Shown here: positions 45,388-58,040 of the stretch, one piece after another
Layout of the letters: each line of letters opens with the position of its first letter
Numbering within the stretch: the first letter of the stretch is position 1
Source of the DNA: Triatoma infestans
Lineage: Eukaryota > Arthropoda > Insecta > Hemiptera > Reduviidae
Direction of reading: 5' to 3'
Assembly (NCBI GenBank): GCA_011037195.1
Contig: JAAEAF010014388.1
Coordinates: forward strand, 1 to 64,000
Length of the DNA: 64,000 nt
Program-made: the position numbers and the translations under genes
Notes under the pieces: generated by a model
Databases searched by the model: none
What the model was told of the DNA's origin: nothing
Seen by the model: only the letters and a program-made list of their open reading frames with translations

Positions 45388-45639
45388 CTATACAGTTTCT
45401 AGGTCCTTCTCCAAAAGGCATATAAGCATATGGCGGAATAGATGACTTATTTTCAGGTGAAAATCTCTCTGGCAAAAACTTCTCAGGTTCAGGAAAGTAT
45501 TTTGGATCATGATGCAAAGCATACACTGGTATAACAACTCTTGTACCTTCATCAACAACCAGACCAGTATCCGGAATTTTATATTGCTGTGTACATATTC
45601 TAGTTAAGAATGGTAATGTAGGATATTTGCGCATAGTTT
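45388..45639 (-). CDS. CYP6-type P450 gene B, exon 3
   Basis: A 252-bp exon (residues 373-456), acceptor TTTCAG, donor GTATTTGGG. It carries K-helix ETMR (Leu in A and C is Met here), DEGTRVVIPVYALHHDP, LPERFSPEN and haem loop PFGEGPRNCI with axial Cys455. The intron 3 donor changes A's GTATGT to GTATTT, still a usable GT. Confidence 0.95.
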
Positions 45640-46300
45640 CTGAAAGAAATAAAAATTAACAAATATTAATATACTTAAATGAAAAAGTGGAGAAAAATTC
45701 CACTTACAATATATATATATATTGTTCTATTGAACTTGACTATTCTATTTAATATTGTGTTGAGAAAATTTTATTCAATGCCAATCAGATTGGGTTACTC
45801 CCTCTCGGAATTAAATCTGGTCCGTAATATAAAATATAACTTTTTCCTCACATTGTAGTAAAGTGTAAATTATTCCATTAAGTAAGACAAATATAGGAAT
45901 ATTTTTAATCTTATTGTTTATATTTTTTAAATTGTAATATAGATTTTCTGGAATATTTATCTTTATTTCATACGTATATATATTTTGTTTCATCTGGATT
46001 TCTATTTTATATATTCTTAGTAAATTCTGTATATTTCCATAATCTAATATTTTGTTTACTTTATAATTTTGTTAGTTCTTAATTTTTAAGTTTCGTTATG
46101 CCATGATTTAAATTATAAAAGGTTCTATACATGTACGTAAATAAATTAATACATCTCCTAAAAGGCTGAAATCTTATACAAAGTTTGTTCCTCCAAAAGC
46201 TGGACTTGCCTTTGTTTCTCCCATGAGATATTTAGGAAGCTAAATCTCGCTTACATGATAAGCGATGTGAATCGAAAAATTCTAAATAGCCCCTTAGTGT

Positions 46301-46303
<3 letters not shown>

Positions 46304-46332
<29 letters not shown>
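46304..46332. repeat. Poly(T) run in gene B intron 2
   Basis: 29 consecutive T on the plus strand, equal to poly(A) on the transcribed strand. No element body could be assigned to it. Confidence 0.85.
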
Positions 46333-47117
46333 GAAAAATGTTACAAACCAAATCGATTTAAAAAGCAATTTCCAATAATTTTTTGCTATACACAAAAATT
46401 TTAATAGGATAAAGTTTTTACTTCCATTTCAGTTTATTGCTATATACCTCATAATTGTTTTATTATATTTCACATTCACATTTATATATTTTTAGTAATA
46501 TAATTATGGACTTTGTAGCTAAGTAAAACCAGTGTTATTAAATAAATCTAAGAAAATTCTGAAAGGGGTGGCCAAACAAAATACCTAATACTTCGCAAAG
46601 CTAAATAATTGGCAAAACCCTCAGGTGGCATAGGGTAGTAAATAAATAAATGTTTCTTTCTAAATGGTCGTGTGCCGTACAACATATCAGGAAAAAGGAA
46701 ATATAATTTAAATATTTATAAGAGAAATATTTTGGTCATCCTCACTCTTTGAAGTTTGAGAATGACTGATGCAAAATTGCTTTTATATTCAAGTAATTAT
46801 TAAATCAAGATAATATACAATCAGCAAATAGTGACCTGTTCACTCCTATTAAAGACCTGTGCTTATAAATGAATTGAAAAAATGACATTAAAGAACTATA
46901 CCAATAAAAAAAAAATTATTGTAATAAACGTTTTGCAAATATTTTTTTAAATATTAGTAAATTATGAATAAATTATCATTTGAATGAATTAGTCATTCAT
47001 AGCAAATATTGCTATGAATACAGAATTGTATTCATAAACAGAATTGTATATTATATGGGAAAAAATCATAATTAATTCATACATAACGTAACTATTTATT
47101 TATTTATTTTTTAATAT

Positions 47118-47291
47118 AAGGCGTGTCGACATCTATGGTCATTTACGCCCGGAGCCTTCTCAAAGCACTGCCGGCAAAGCACAGTCTTACAAACAACACT
47201 GACCATCACCAGACTGTGAGCTGTAGAGGCTCCTAGGAAGGGATCTCCTCGTTGCTAGGCCAGCACGCTACCACTGAGATAAACTCTCTCC
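47118..47291 (-). repeat. tRNA-derived SINE in gene B intron 2 (shared with gene A)
   Basis: The same insertion as 19052-19258 but with an internal deletion of about 40 bases that removes the box B region (TCCTAGGAAGGGATCTCC junction). Confidence 0.78.
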
Positions 47292-47734
47292 TGCGTAGCT
47301 TTTGCTTACATTAATAAATGAACACTTATTTTGCATTACATTAAATACATTATATTTAATATATTTATAATTCAATTATAAAAATCTATTACATTTGTAA
47401 TTCCTATTCTTAATTGTTTTATGAAAAATTGGTATTCGTGTTTTTTGTGGAATCCATTGGATTTAAGAAGATTGGAGATTTCTTTTTATTTTTTTTATTA
47501 AGGAGATTTTGGGAGCAGCATTCATTAGCAAACTGCATTGAAAACAGTATTGGCACAATTACTATTATCAAAATAATAGAGGAAAATTTCAATTAATTAT
47601 TTGGAAACAGGCAATTTTTTCATTGAAGATATTAAAAAATCTTATACAAAGTTGGTTCCCTTAAAAGCTTAATTAAGTCTTTGTTGTTTTGTAACAAACC
47701 GCCCTTTTTAAGTAAAAAACACAAATCATCAACA

Positions 47735-48040
47735 TTAGTGGCGCAACAACCCACATGCGCGGATCCTAGGCTCCCTTGGAATAGATCGCCTTCAGTTGGA
47801 ACTTTCCTTCAGTTACAGACATTAAGTAGGCTCGCGCATTACTCCCCACGTCATCCACCCAACGCAGGTTAGGCTTTCCTTCTTTAAATGTTCCAAGCAG
47901 CTGCTCATCTAAAATCTCTCTTGGAATACCCAGTGGGTCCATTTTGGCGTTATGTCGTTGCTTCTAAATAGGTTCTCAGTGCAGCGTTCTTTCTGCGCTT
48001 CTATCTCCTTTCAGCAAAAATCGTGCCATTTTCTTCGAAG
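47735..48040 (-). pseudogene. RTE-type LINE C-terminal fragment
   Basis: Minus strand reads MDPLGIPREILDEQLLGTFK, then GKPNLRWVDDVGSNARAYL, the 'PR.IL...L.G....GKP.LRW.DDV' signature that ends RTE-type ORFs (compare GRPKLRWVYGIEED at 27908). Locally GC-richer than the intron. No boundaries or duplication could be set. Confidence 0.6.
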
Positions 48041-48304
48041 AATCTTCCTTTCAAATATGACAAAAGCCAATTTATCGATTTTGTAACAGTCCATCATTCA
48101 AAAACATACGTAACAACTGTGTGGATGAGCGATTTATAAATTCTTACTTTTGTAAGAATATTCATAATCGCAATCGGCAATAATTATTCATATAATCATA
48201 ATGCTTTATATAATTAACAAACTAACAAAAATATCAAAACAAAAAACCAAAGAATCAAATTATTGGATCCAATAGTCCAAATTAGTTAATAAGAAACCAC
48301 TTAC

Positions 48305-48526
48305 CTAGTATTACTTGCTCCAAATAAGTCATTTCTTGAATTGCTTGATATGTTATCTCACCGTTATGTTTTTGTAATACTTCATCTATTTCTGATCTCA
48401 ATTTATTTTGAATTTCTTCATTCATTGACAATTCAAAGAGGCAATATGATAGTACAGAGGATGATGTTTCAAAACCAGCCGCAAAGAAAACAAAGCACTG
48501 AGCGGTCATTAGATCTATGTCCAATT
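48305..48526 (-). CDS. CYP6-type P450 gene B, exon 2
   Basis: A 222-bp exon (residues 299-372) with I-helix FFAAGFETSSSVLSYCLFEL and J-helix NEEIQNKLRSEIDEVL. Acceptor TTTCAG, donor GTAAGTGG. Very close to 19543-19764, with differences such as Asp/Glu at LDIDLM and Tyr for Asn after SVLS. Confidence 0.95.
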
Positions 48527-48609
48527 CTGAAATTTTGCACATATTATGTGATTAAATTTGTACTTTCAATAAATCAATAATAAAGTTCATGGAAAACTAT
48601 AAATATGAT

Positions 48610-49450
48610 TATTAAATTTATAAATATTTATTTATTTATTTGTTTGGCTAACCAAACAATGTTTAGCGCCAAAATGGTTAAGTTACTACAACAATACTAA
48701 CAATAACATACATAAAATACATTTAAAAAAACCATAAGCATATCCTTAACAATTAAAATATTATTTAAACCATGCAAACGATATTTGGAAATGAACATCA
48801 CCAGGTACTTTCCATTATTTACGAATTCTTGAAATGACATCGTATAATAAATATTATGGCTTTGTTAAAAGCAACGAATGACAATGAACTGCGTAATTTG
48901 CGTGAAGGCACATGGAATGGAATGGCAGCGAGAGCTCCGGACAATCAATTTCACTATTCAGAAGCTTCTTCAAAAACAGCAAATCTGCTAGCAATCTTCT
49001 AATCCCCAGGGAATTAAACTTATATTTAATGAAAGAAAACTTCTTGTTACAAGCTGTAACAAAACCGGATTTAGTGGCCTTAATTAAGTCTATGATATCC
49101 TTTTTGCAATATGGTCTCCATATCATAGAAGCGTATTCAATCATGCTTCTGACAAATAAGTTGCAGCCAATATCGCCCGCTTTGGGATCATTAATATCAA
49201 GAGTGTTCCCAAAAACAAAGCCCAAAGCTGTACAACCTTTCTACGGATCTGTGAATCAATATGACTCATGAACGGTAGTCATAGCTCAACGTTACTATTA
49301 AGTCCCCACACAGTTCCATGCCATTACCACTGCACCAGTCGAAAATAGTGTCTAAGGTTTGCTGTAGCTTTAAGTCTGTCAAAGAAAGAACTTTTGAAAA
49401 ATTTTCAGGTCGCCAACAAAAAATATAAGAATTTCAGTGTCAGAGCTATG
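48610..49450 (-). pseudogene. Old Jockey/CR1-like LINE fragment in gene B intron 1
   Basis: Minus strand from 49450: a VGDLKIFQK-type segment (relic of the YADDLKIF catalytic box), then QQTLDTIFDWC. The 48854-49225 ORF has VRSMIEYASMIWRPYCKKDI and LGIRRLLADLLFLKKLLN, typical RT C-terminal wording. The left end has an (ATTT)n-type tail at about 48630. Shared with gene A (19920-20018 and 23742-23930), so older than the duplication. Confidence 0.72.
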
Positions 49451-49788
49451 TTTTAAATAAAATTAATGGTGATTCATTTGTATACACCGAATACGAAGTT
49501 TAAAGAAAGTCGTTGAGGCGTTTTCAGAAAATCGCCGAAAACTGAAAAAAATTATTTAGTAAAGTTGGACTTTCGGTTAATGGATTTTGCTAGAAAACTT
49601 CGTGTCAAATGCAGTGGTAATACTTAATCAGAATAAAATTTTGAGCTACCTATGATTTTTTTGGTTTTGAGATATTTAATTTAGGCACACATACCTACCA
49701 TGTGCTAAAAACACCTTTTTCGTACTCAGTGGGCTTCAAAACATGTATTTCCGGTAAGAAATCGATTTCGATATTATATATTTTATTT

Positions 49789-49998
49789 AAGGCGCGTCAG
49801 CATCGATAGTCATTGACGTCCGGAGACTTAACGATGCACTGCCGGCCACCGGGTAGTGTTCTCTCGTTACAGACTACACTGCCTATCACGGACAGTGAGC
49901 TCCTCTGAAGAGAAGACCTAAGGGCAGCATTGCTGGACTCGAACACGGCACTCAGCGTTACTAGTCCTGCGCACTACCACTGAGCTAATCCCTTCCCC
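49789..49998 (-). repeat. tRNA-derived SINE in gene B intron 1 (shared with gene A)
   Basis: The counterpart of 28719-28930: same orientation and flanks. The head at the right end reads GGGATTAGCTCAGTGGTAGT on the minus strand. Confidence 0.82.
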
Positions 49999-50820
49999 TA
50001 GATTCAAAAATTTGATACGATCACAATACTTCCTCTTCAAAGTGAAAAAATATGATGTGTAATATTCACAAAACTTTCTCTTATGCAGTTAATGCTAATT
50101 CATAAACTAGTGGGCCTTACTATGAATACAGCAGCATTTTTACTTTCTCTAACTGCTGTTAGAGGGAAGTATTGTAAGGGTGTCGAATTTTCGAAATTTA
50201 CCTTAGACCAGATATATCAGTTTTGAGCTCCCCAGAGTCCAAAAAAATGGGCTTTTAGCCATTCTGAAAAAATGCAGAATGTTCAAATAATAAATATTTC
50301 GTTAAAGTGCCACCAGGAGACCTGAAAATAAGCTTTTCGTAAAAATCGTTCAACCGGATGTGCCACTCTACAAAATATTTTTTTTTTTTTTGTTATTTTG
50401 TCGAAAACCTAATACCATTAAATAGGTTTATAGTATCATTAAAAGTTTAGTAAGAACTCCAAGATTGAATCTCATTTATCAATACCAACTGTGAGAATTC
50501 CATAAAAAGAAACAATGCCACAATCTCACATCCGATTTTTTTTTTTGTTTCCGAGCATGAATGCACTAAAAGAACTGTTTATAAGTATGAAAATAAAATT
50601 TTAATAAACTATAAGTGTAATTAATTATTATCTTACAGAATGATGAAATTATAGAAAAGTTTTAGAACAAAATTATTAGTTATATAAATATTCATGTTAT
50701 ATGATAGAGTTTGTTTAATTTTAAGTCAATTAACTTAGTTAACAGATGGAATTATAAAGAAAAATTAGATGATATAATATTTTTAGGTTATACTAATAGC
50801 TCTTTATAATAACAATTTCC

Positions 50821-51396
50821 TAAACAACCAGGAAATACCCTGGAAACCGAAGAACCAAGGAGTGCGCTATCTTGGTGTAATCCTTGACACCAGACTCACC
50901 TGGAGACTACACATTAACAACAAGCATACAGCCGACTGAAACAGTTATATCCACTTATAAACAGAAACACACCACTCAAACACTCCTGTACAGTACTTCT
51001 TTATAAGACGCTTCTCAGACCTCTGTTGACATATGCTTGCCCAGTCTGGATAACTGCCAGCAACACACTGACGAAACGACTTCAGACATTTCAAAACAAA
51101 GTACTCCGAATTGCTTTAAGAGCCCCTTGGTTCACCAGAAACACACAAATACACAGAGAACTAGACATTACAGATATTCACACACACATGACTAAATTAA
51201 CAGACAACTTCTTCCTCACACTTCACACATTGTCCTCAACGTCCCGCTACAACATAGGGGAACCTACTCACTCTAGAAGACTGAAACCGCGACTCTACCA
51301 AGATTTATGAAATAACATATTTCACCACTAATCTCTATGTGTAAAGCTCTTGGTGAGCTGGCCATATTATGATTCGTAAATAAAATTAAAAAAAAA
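50821..51396 (+). mobile_element. 5'-truncated Jockey-type LINE, 14 bases inside gene B intron 1
   Basis: 576 bp flanked by a perfect 15-bp target duplication TATAATAACAATTTC (50806-50820 and 51397-51411), ending in poly(A). It is opposite in orientation to the gene. Gene A lacks it at the equivalent place (29560-29590). It encodes PWKPKNQGVRYLGVILDTRL and, at 51026-51310, LTYACPVW-type RT C-terminus (TYACPVWITASNTLTKRLQT, APWFTRNTQIHREL). Confidence 0.92.
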
Positions 51397-51425
51397 TATA
51401 ATAACAATTTCAAAGCAGTACTCAC

Positions 51426-52320
51426 TTAAATTATTTTCCTTAAGTTCTGATGCTTCATATCCTTTTCCATTTCTGTGTTCATTTTTGTCCTTATTTTTTA
51501 TATCAATTAACAAACCTAAGAAATCATTTCTGACTATATTATTCTTTTCTCTATAATTTACTGCTTCTTTAATTATTGATATCATACTTTTTTCCATAGC
51601 TTTTGGAAAAGTACGGACTCCTAGAAATTTAGACAAAAATGGAATTATCGATATTAAAACTCTTGTTACTACCAAATGAATTTTCACAAAAGGTAAAAAT
51701 ATATCTTTTCCAATATTTCTCAGTTCATTATCTGGTTTATCAATGGAATTCACTTCTAATCCAAAAGCACAAGAACATATAATATCTGTTGTAAATCTTG
51801 CCATCCAATCTTTCACTTCTATTTCTCCTTCATTGTCAGCTATCTGTTTGAATTGTTGATCAAGTTTCGCAGAACATTCTTTGAACAGAAAAAACATTGC
51901 TTTTAATTTTCCGGAAGTAAAAGTTGGTGTTAATTTCACTCGTAAAGGTCTCCATAAATCTCCTTCAATACTAAATAAATGTTTCGAGAGTACACCATAA
52001 GAAGGAAAATTATTTCTAGCTTTAAAGTGAGCAAAATCTTTTACTAATATTTTCTTAATAATTTCTGGATCTCTTGCTATTAATTCTGGTTTTCTTCCAA
52101 GATAAAAACCCCCTATTGGATGCGGATCAAGTTCTTTATAGAGTTGTTGATGTACTTTACCAAAATAATCAGTGAAGAAAAGATTATTTGGATAAGTACC
52201 AAAAGGAAATGTTCCTTTTACATATGGGAAACCTTTTTCCTCCCAATAACTATACACTGTCGTCCATTGTTTATAGATTAACCAAAGAACTGTAAATAAT
52301 AACAGCACTTCCAACCACAT
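51426..52320 (-). CDS. CYP6-type P450 gene B, exon 1
   Basis: 895-bp first coding exon of the second complete gene (with 48305-48526, 45388-45639, 44703-44881), 515 residues. Same expected role as gene A: an ER-anchored monooxygenase with substrate unknown. Anchor WLEVLLLFTVLWLIY (2-16), FPFG (38-41), C-helix WRPLR (W123, R127). One codon shorter than gene A near residue 280 (KDKNEHR against KDNLNEHR). Differences from A cluster at FVKIHLVVTRVLISIIPFL (about residues 212-235), a region that overlaps substrate-recognition segments in P450s, so A and B may differ in substrate range (inference). The donor GTGAGTAC is intact despite the Jockey insertion beside it. Confidence 0.95.
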
Positions 52321-52330
52321 GATTTATCTG

Positions 52331-54660
52331 AAAAACAAAGAATTGAATGAAATGTTTTAGAACTTTTATGCAAGACTAATATGTGGAAACGGTTAATATT
52401 TCCCCCTCTAGTAATTTTACTACTGGAACGTTTATTTCTGGGAATTAAGTTGTTCATAAAATAAGTAGTACTGTCCTCTTGATTAAAGGTTTAACATGTT
52501 ATTACTGAGAAGGTCAAACTAATTCTCGATTACTACAAAACGAACTAATTTTTAAGTGTAGAATATCAATAAATTACTGTAAATAAATATTTATTAATAT
52601 AATATTAACTAAGAGTAAAAATCTGGTGTGAAACATTAGCACGACTGTCATTTATTCTAATATAAACACTTTATTAAAGAAATTATCTTTAAAATTGCAA
52701 TGTTACAATGTTGTATTGAACTAGCCATAAAAATATGGTGGGAATTTTTTAGTTGTTTAGCTTTAGCGTTCTATGTCAAAATTAAGATGGCTTGTGCAAA
52801 TTTAAATTTAAACTAACTGACAAACCTGCAATCCATAATTTTTCAGAAAAATGCTTCTATGTTGGCAGTACGCATACTAAGTTTAAAGAAAATTGTTCCT
52901 AACCTTTTACGAGAAAATTCCGAAAATTTGAAAAACCTATTCTGTAAAATTGCACTTCTTTTTAAACGATTTACTCCAAATTTCAAATTCTATCAATCCT
53001 TGTAACGGGTATTAATATTATGTAAGCGGCAAAACCATATATTATAGTGAAATGGTGCTTCAGAGCAGTGCTTCCCAAACTTTTTTTTCCCTGTACCCCG
53101 TGATTATACTTCATTTATGAGTACCCCCCTTTCCCTTACCACCTTCTTATCCCTAATTTGCCCCCTGTAATCACTGGTTTACCATATACACAATATTAAT
53201 ACTGATTTCAAATACTGATAGAATTTCCAAATTTAAAATAAATCGGATAACCAGAAGTACAACAGAAGGAAAAGGTTTTTGGCTTTATTTGAAATTTAAT
53301 CGAAAACGACGAATTCCTTTTGCCTTGTATGCCAACTTCACAGTTAAAAACATATTAGTTTTATTTGAAAACATTTTTCCAAATCAAAATTATTTTGGGT
53401 AGTTGTGTGGGAATTGATGGCGCTACTTATAGTTTTGTACATAGTTAGTTCAGTGTTTTTAGTGCGCTCTATTGGATCTTAATATAATCATCATTTCTCG
53501 TCTTGTGAGTATTTCACACCAGATTTTTTTTTTTTCTTTCACTCAAACACTATGAATGAGAACTTTGCTTCTTAATTATTCTAATTGAAGTAAATAGAAA
53601 TTAAACATATGAAAAAGTATATATAATATAATTTTTATTTCACTTACTAATGATGGGGTTTACTTCGATGCAGTTTAGTTATCCAAATTTCACAACACTT
53701 TATGTGAGTTTGTTCAGCTTACACATTACCTACCCTCACATTTAATAAAATATCTAAGAGGAAATCCCTTTTATTTATTAACTACTATATGACTAAACAA
53801 AAATTACTTATCTTATAAAATAAACGTAGATAGTAAATAACATTACATTAACAATTATTATCTTTATAAAATCAAAACGCTATAAAAAAAAAATTGGAAG
53901 AGAGCAATGATTGTGCAAAACTCTGTTAATTTAATTATACTAATGGGTAATTTAATTTAGTAAATATAAATTTAATTAAAAGTAATTAAATCACAGGAAC
54001 TTATAATAAAATAAAAAACTTTTTTCTTTTTTTTTTTTTTACTCCTACGTCTTATCCGGCACAGCAATTCCGTTTTCTTGCAGTCCAGTATGTTACTGAG
54101 TGATTCCCCTGAAACCTAAAATAATTTTTTTTAAAATAATTAAATACATATATTACTTTCTCTTACTCCTAGTAAGAGGAAGTATTGTAATCGTGTCAAA
54201 TTTTCGATATTGAGTGTTCACCGGAAATATCCGTTTTGAGGTACCCTGAGTCATTTACAGTTCGACGTAAGGCATAAGAGCTTAAGATAAAGAAACACTC
54301 ATAAGACTTTCTCTTAATGCAATTTTTCACTGTTGTGAATGATGAATTTTGAAATGTATAATTCTTATTACATCTTTAATAACCACTTTTTTTGGGCGAA
54401 AGTTACCCTCCAAACTCCCTTAAATTAACATTCTCGGCAGAAAGTTTCAAACAAAAGTAACAGGTCTCTGTGTGTATAGTTTATAAATCAAATTTAATGA
54501 AAATCAATCAATGTTTTAATAGAGAAAATCGTAGATAACTGAAAATAGTGTTCAGTAAAAAAAAAACGGACTTCTGGTCAACCATTATTTTTTAAAATCG
54601 GAATTCGCAACATATTTATTTCTAAAGTAATATTATTTAGATGAAAGAATTTTATAATAA
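52331..54660. other. 5' flank of gene B, degraded repeats
   Basis: No gene recognised. Contains old dispersed-repeat phrases near 52820-53040 and 54440-54660. Homology to the gene A promoter side ends about 60 bases above the ATG. Confidence 0.55.
53064..53170. repeat. Possible hAT-type element end
   Basis: CAGTGCTTCCCAAACTTTTT followed by CCCTGTACCCC is like the terminal repeat of several hAT transposons. The partner end and 8-bp duplication were not found. Confidence 0.35.
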
Positions 54661-54675
54661 ACAAAACTAGCTCTA

Positions 54676-54894
54676 TTGTTAAATATGTGGATGAGTCCGC
54701 AATGCTGGAAAACATCTGGTATTTTATCCGTCGTAGCATGCATATTTATATTTTTCCTGACCGGTTTCGGATTCTAATCTATTCTATGTTGACTTCAACT
54801 TTAAATTACATTGAAGTGAACTCTCTATACGAACTTGGTGAATTTGTTCTGAAACAATATAAATATGCATGCTACGGCGGATAAGATACCAGAT
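54676..54894. repeat. Foldback repeat F with flanking 12-bp direct repeat
   Basis: 219 bp whose arms ATCTGGTATTTTATCCGTCG and the inverse at 54857-54894 converge on a spacer. AAACTAGCTCTA occurs on both sides (54664-54675 and 54895-54906), which would be a target duplication. Confidence 0.75.
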
Positions 54895-55204
54895 AAACTA
54901 GCTCTAGTTTAACATATTACCGTCACACTTCCCACAAAAGTCACTTTAAATGAATTTCCCCTAAGAAATGTTTGGAATAAAAATAGTAGTTCTTAATATG
55001 TCTATTGAATTTATCTGCCAATTTAAAGGTAATCGTTTGAACCGTTTATGAGAAAATTGCAAAAAAACTGAAAAATGCATCCATTAAAGATACTTCCGGT
55101 TGAAGAACATTGACAGATAAATTTTATCAGATCCACTGATGATGTCCAAATGGAATGTCAAGTTTGAACGTTCTGCAATTATTTTTCGTTTTCAGTGTTT
55201 TACA

Positions 55205-56096
55205 TAAACACATTTACATGGAGGGTTAGTGGGGGTTGAACAATTTAAAAATTTATTCTACGCATGATTACACTCAAGACTGAGCAAAAAAATGACAGAA
55301 GCTTTATGCTTTTTTTTTGTTGCTTTTTCTACCGCATTTGATTCGATAGATCTGCCATGCCATCTGCTATGTTTAATGTTTCAATAAAAGATTGTATTAA
55401 TGGTAAAATAAAGATAAATAATAATGGAAAACATTAAATCATCATTACTAGATAGATATAAAAAAAAATCAGCACAACAAAGTGACAGTCTTCCCATTTA
55501 TTAAAGCCTACAGTTACAGAATAATATTGTAAATTTAAATTTTAGATTGCCAAACAGTTGGTTGGATAACAAAGAAATGAATTATTTTATTTAAACAGGT
55601 GAATTATTATATTAAAACAAATATAATCTTTATAGAAATATTAAAACCTAAAAAATATATCTGTTAGGTTTTATTGATAAAATATTTCGATTTACCCATT
55701 TTACCCACAATATAATGCATGAAGAATAGACAAAGAATTAATTAAATCTTTAAAGTTTTTACAGTATAACAATATGAATAAACCAATATGGAAGTGAAAT
55801 ATGAAAAATATTATTAGTTATGTTAGAAAAGGAAAGGGATTAGCTCAGTGGTAGCTGGCTGGACTCCCTCGGAGACGTCCTGGATTTGAATCCAGCAGTG
55901 CTGCAGATTTTCTCATCCTAGAAAATCTACAGCTCACTGTACTGTTGTCTTAATTAGAGAACACTGCTCGGTGCACAATTACCTAAAAGAATCTAATCTA
56001 ATTAGAAAAGTATGTTGGTAAATGGATATGTTAAAATGTTTCAAGTTCCCAACTTATTGAAATATATTTAAATGAAAATTATATATATCAAAAGGA
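55205..56096. repeat. Composite repeat R, copy 4 (SINE head at 55836-56010)
   Basis: Matches 1-935 from ACATGGAGRGTTAGTGGGGG onward. It continues at 57640 after the LINE 4 insertion. Confidence 0.8.
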
Positions 56097-57627
56097 AGAC
56101 GAAGAAGTTCCTCCAGACGAGGAAGAAATTACGGAGATAATCCTATCACTGAAGAACCATAAGGCACCAGGTACTGATGGATTACAGGCCGAGCTCCTTA
56201 AGTATGGCGGGCAGGCAGTGGCGAGACAAGTGCACAAGCTGATATGGAGCATTTGAACTCAGGAAAGAATGCTAGAGAATTGGAGCAACGCCTTACTCTG
56301 CCCAATTTATAAAAAAAGACGATAGGATGCTCTGCGAAAACTACCGTGGCATAGCACTGTTATCGGTGGTTTACAAAATACTATACCATAGCAAATACTA
56401 TCACTCGAAGGCTGACAACATGGGCTGAAAGGGGTTGTTGGAGATTATCAGTGCGGTTTCAGGCAGCGAAGATCCACAAAGGACCTCATTTTCTCACTAG
56501 GGCAGCTATTAGAGAAGACCTATGAACATACTGTGAGCCTGCATCATCTTTTTATAGATTTCAAGCAGGCTTACGATACGGTAAGAAGGGACACAGTGGC
56601 AAGGGACATGAGGGTGCTTGGAGTTCCTAAAAAGCTAGTTCAACTTGTTAAGATGACCTGGAACAATACGTGATGTCAGGTAAAGATTGGCAGCTCTCTG
56701 TCTGATGAGTTCTAGGTTAAAGATGGTCTGAGACAGGGAGACCCATTGTCGCCCATCCTATTTAATCTAGCTCTCGAAAAAGCAATAAGAGCCATCCGAA
56801 CAAACAAGGGCGGAACAATATACAACAGGATGACGCAACATATGGCATACGCGGTCCACGTGATTCTCGCTGCGCGCACCTTATCCTCCTTATCCGACTC
56901 ACTTCAGGAGCTGGAAACAGCAGCGGCATATACTGGCCTGAGTATTAATGAAAAGGAAACTGAATATATGATGACTTCAAGAACTCAGGGAAGCAGGGAA
57001 AACAGAGTACAAATGTACAGAGTGCAGGGCGCCATTTCCGAAGCTGCAAAAGTTTCAAATACTTAGAAGCTTTAGTAACGGAGGAGAATGATGTAGGGGC
57101 TAAAATCAAAGCAAGGATAGCAGCAGGCAGTAAATGCCTTTTTGCTTTAAATAGAGTATTAAGCTTCAGTTCACTCTCTCGTGCTGCTAAGATTGTCGTT
57201 TACAAGATAGTTAGACCCGTCGTCGTATATGGAAGTGAGAGCTGGGTATTGACTAGAAGGAGTGAGATGATCCTGAGTGTCTGGGAAAGGAAAGCCCTGA
57301 GAAAGGTTTCTGGCCCGGTCAACGAAAATGGAAACTGGAGAATTCGTAATAATACGGAGCTTTCCGAGTTATTCGGGGAACCCAGTTTAGTGGCCTTTAT
57401 TAAGAAAGGAAGACTGCGGTGGCGTGGTCATGTGCAGAGAATGCCAGAAGCCAGACTACCGAAAAGGATGATGGCAGGAAGGCTGGGTGGAAGAAGATTA
57501 AGAGGAAGACCGAGGCTAAGCTGGCTGGATGATGTAGAGGACGACCTCTGGAAGCTGGGTATAAGAGAATGGAGAAGAAAAGCCGAAAATTGGAAATTCC
57601 TTTTGGAGGAGGCCCAGGTATACTAGG
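56097..57627 (+). pseudogene. LINE 4 reverse transcriptase with destroyed catalytic box
   Basis: It reads LKNHKAPGTDGLQAELLKYG, then CGFRQRRSTKDLIFSLGQLL and FIDFKQAYDTV, LRQGDPLSPILFNLALEKAI, then MAYAVHVILAA where YADD is expected (YAVH at 56848-56859), and the RTE-style C-terminus RLRWRGHVQRMPEARLPKRM, GRPRLSWLDDVEDDL. Frameshifts and stops lie at about 56250, 56330, 56670 and 57060. Dead by both criteria. Confidence 0.85.
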
Positions 57628-57639
57628 GCTGTAGTATAA
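56097..57639 (+). mobile_element. RTE-type LINE 4, 5'-truncated
   Basis: 1.54 kb flanked by the perfect 12-bp duplication ATATCAAAAGGA (56085-56096 and 57640-57651). GC-rich against its flanks. It keeps only the RT and C-terminal region. Confidence 0.9.
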
Positions 57640-57651
57640 ATATCAAAAGGA

Positions 57652-58040
57652 TATTTTTAATGGGCAGCAATACACTCAAATTTGGATCAAATTAATATTA
57701 AAATAAAAGAGAAACTATTTAATAAAATAAGGAAACAAGAATCATACAGTTACATATTTTCTATTACTATTCTATTTTACTTTCTCTTACGACTGGTATT
57801 GTAATGGTGTCCAATTTTTGAAATTGAATTTTCACAGGAAATATAAGTTTTGAGATTTACAAAGTCGGAAAAAGTGATTGATTTTTAAACTTGGTCTGTT
57901 TGTGTGTGTGTACTCGAAAATCGCAGAAGTTGAAACCAGATATTTCTTTTAGATGTTACTTGGGGGATGCAACACAAAGATTTTGATCAAGTTCGGTCAA
58001 CCGAAAGTACCACTTTCTTTGAATAGATTTTTTTTTTTAT
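57652..58040. repeat. Composite repeat S, copy 3 (partial)
   Basis: Continues repeat R copy 4. Matches the first 400 bases of copies at 6203 and 9415 (TGGGCAGCAATACACTCAAA). Confidence 0.72.
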
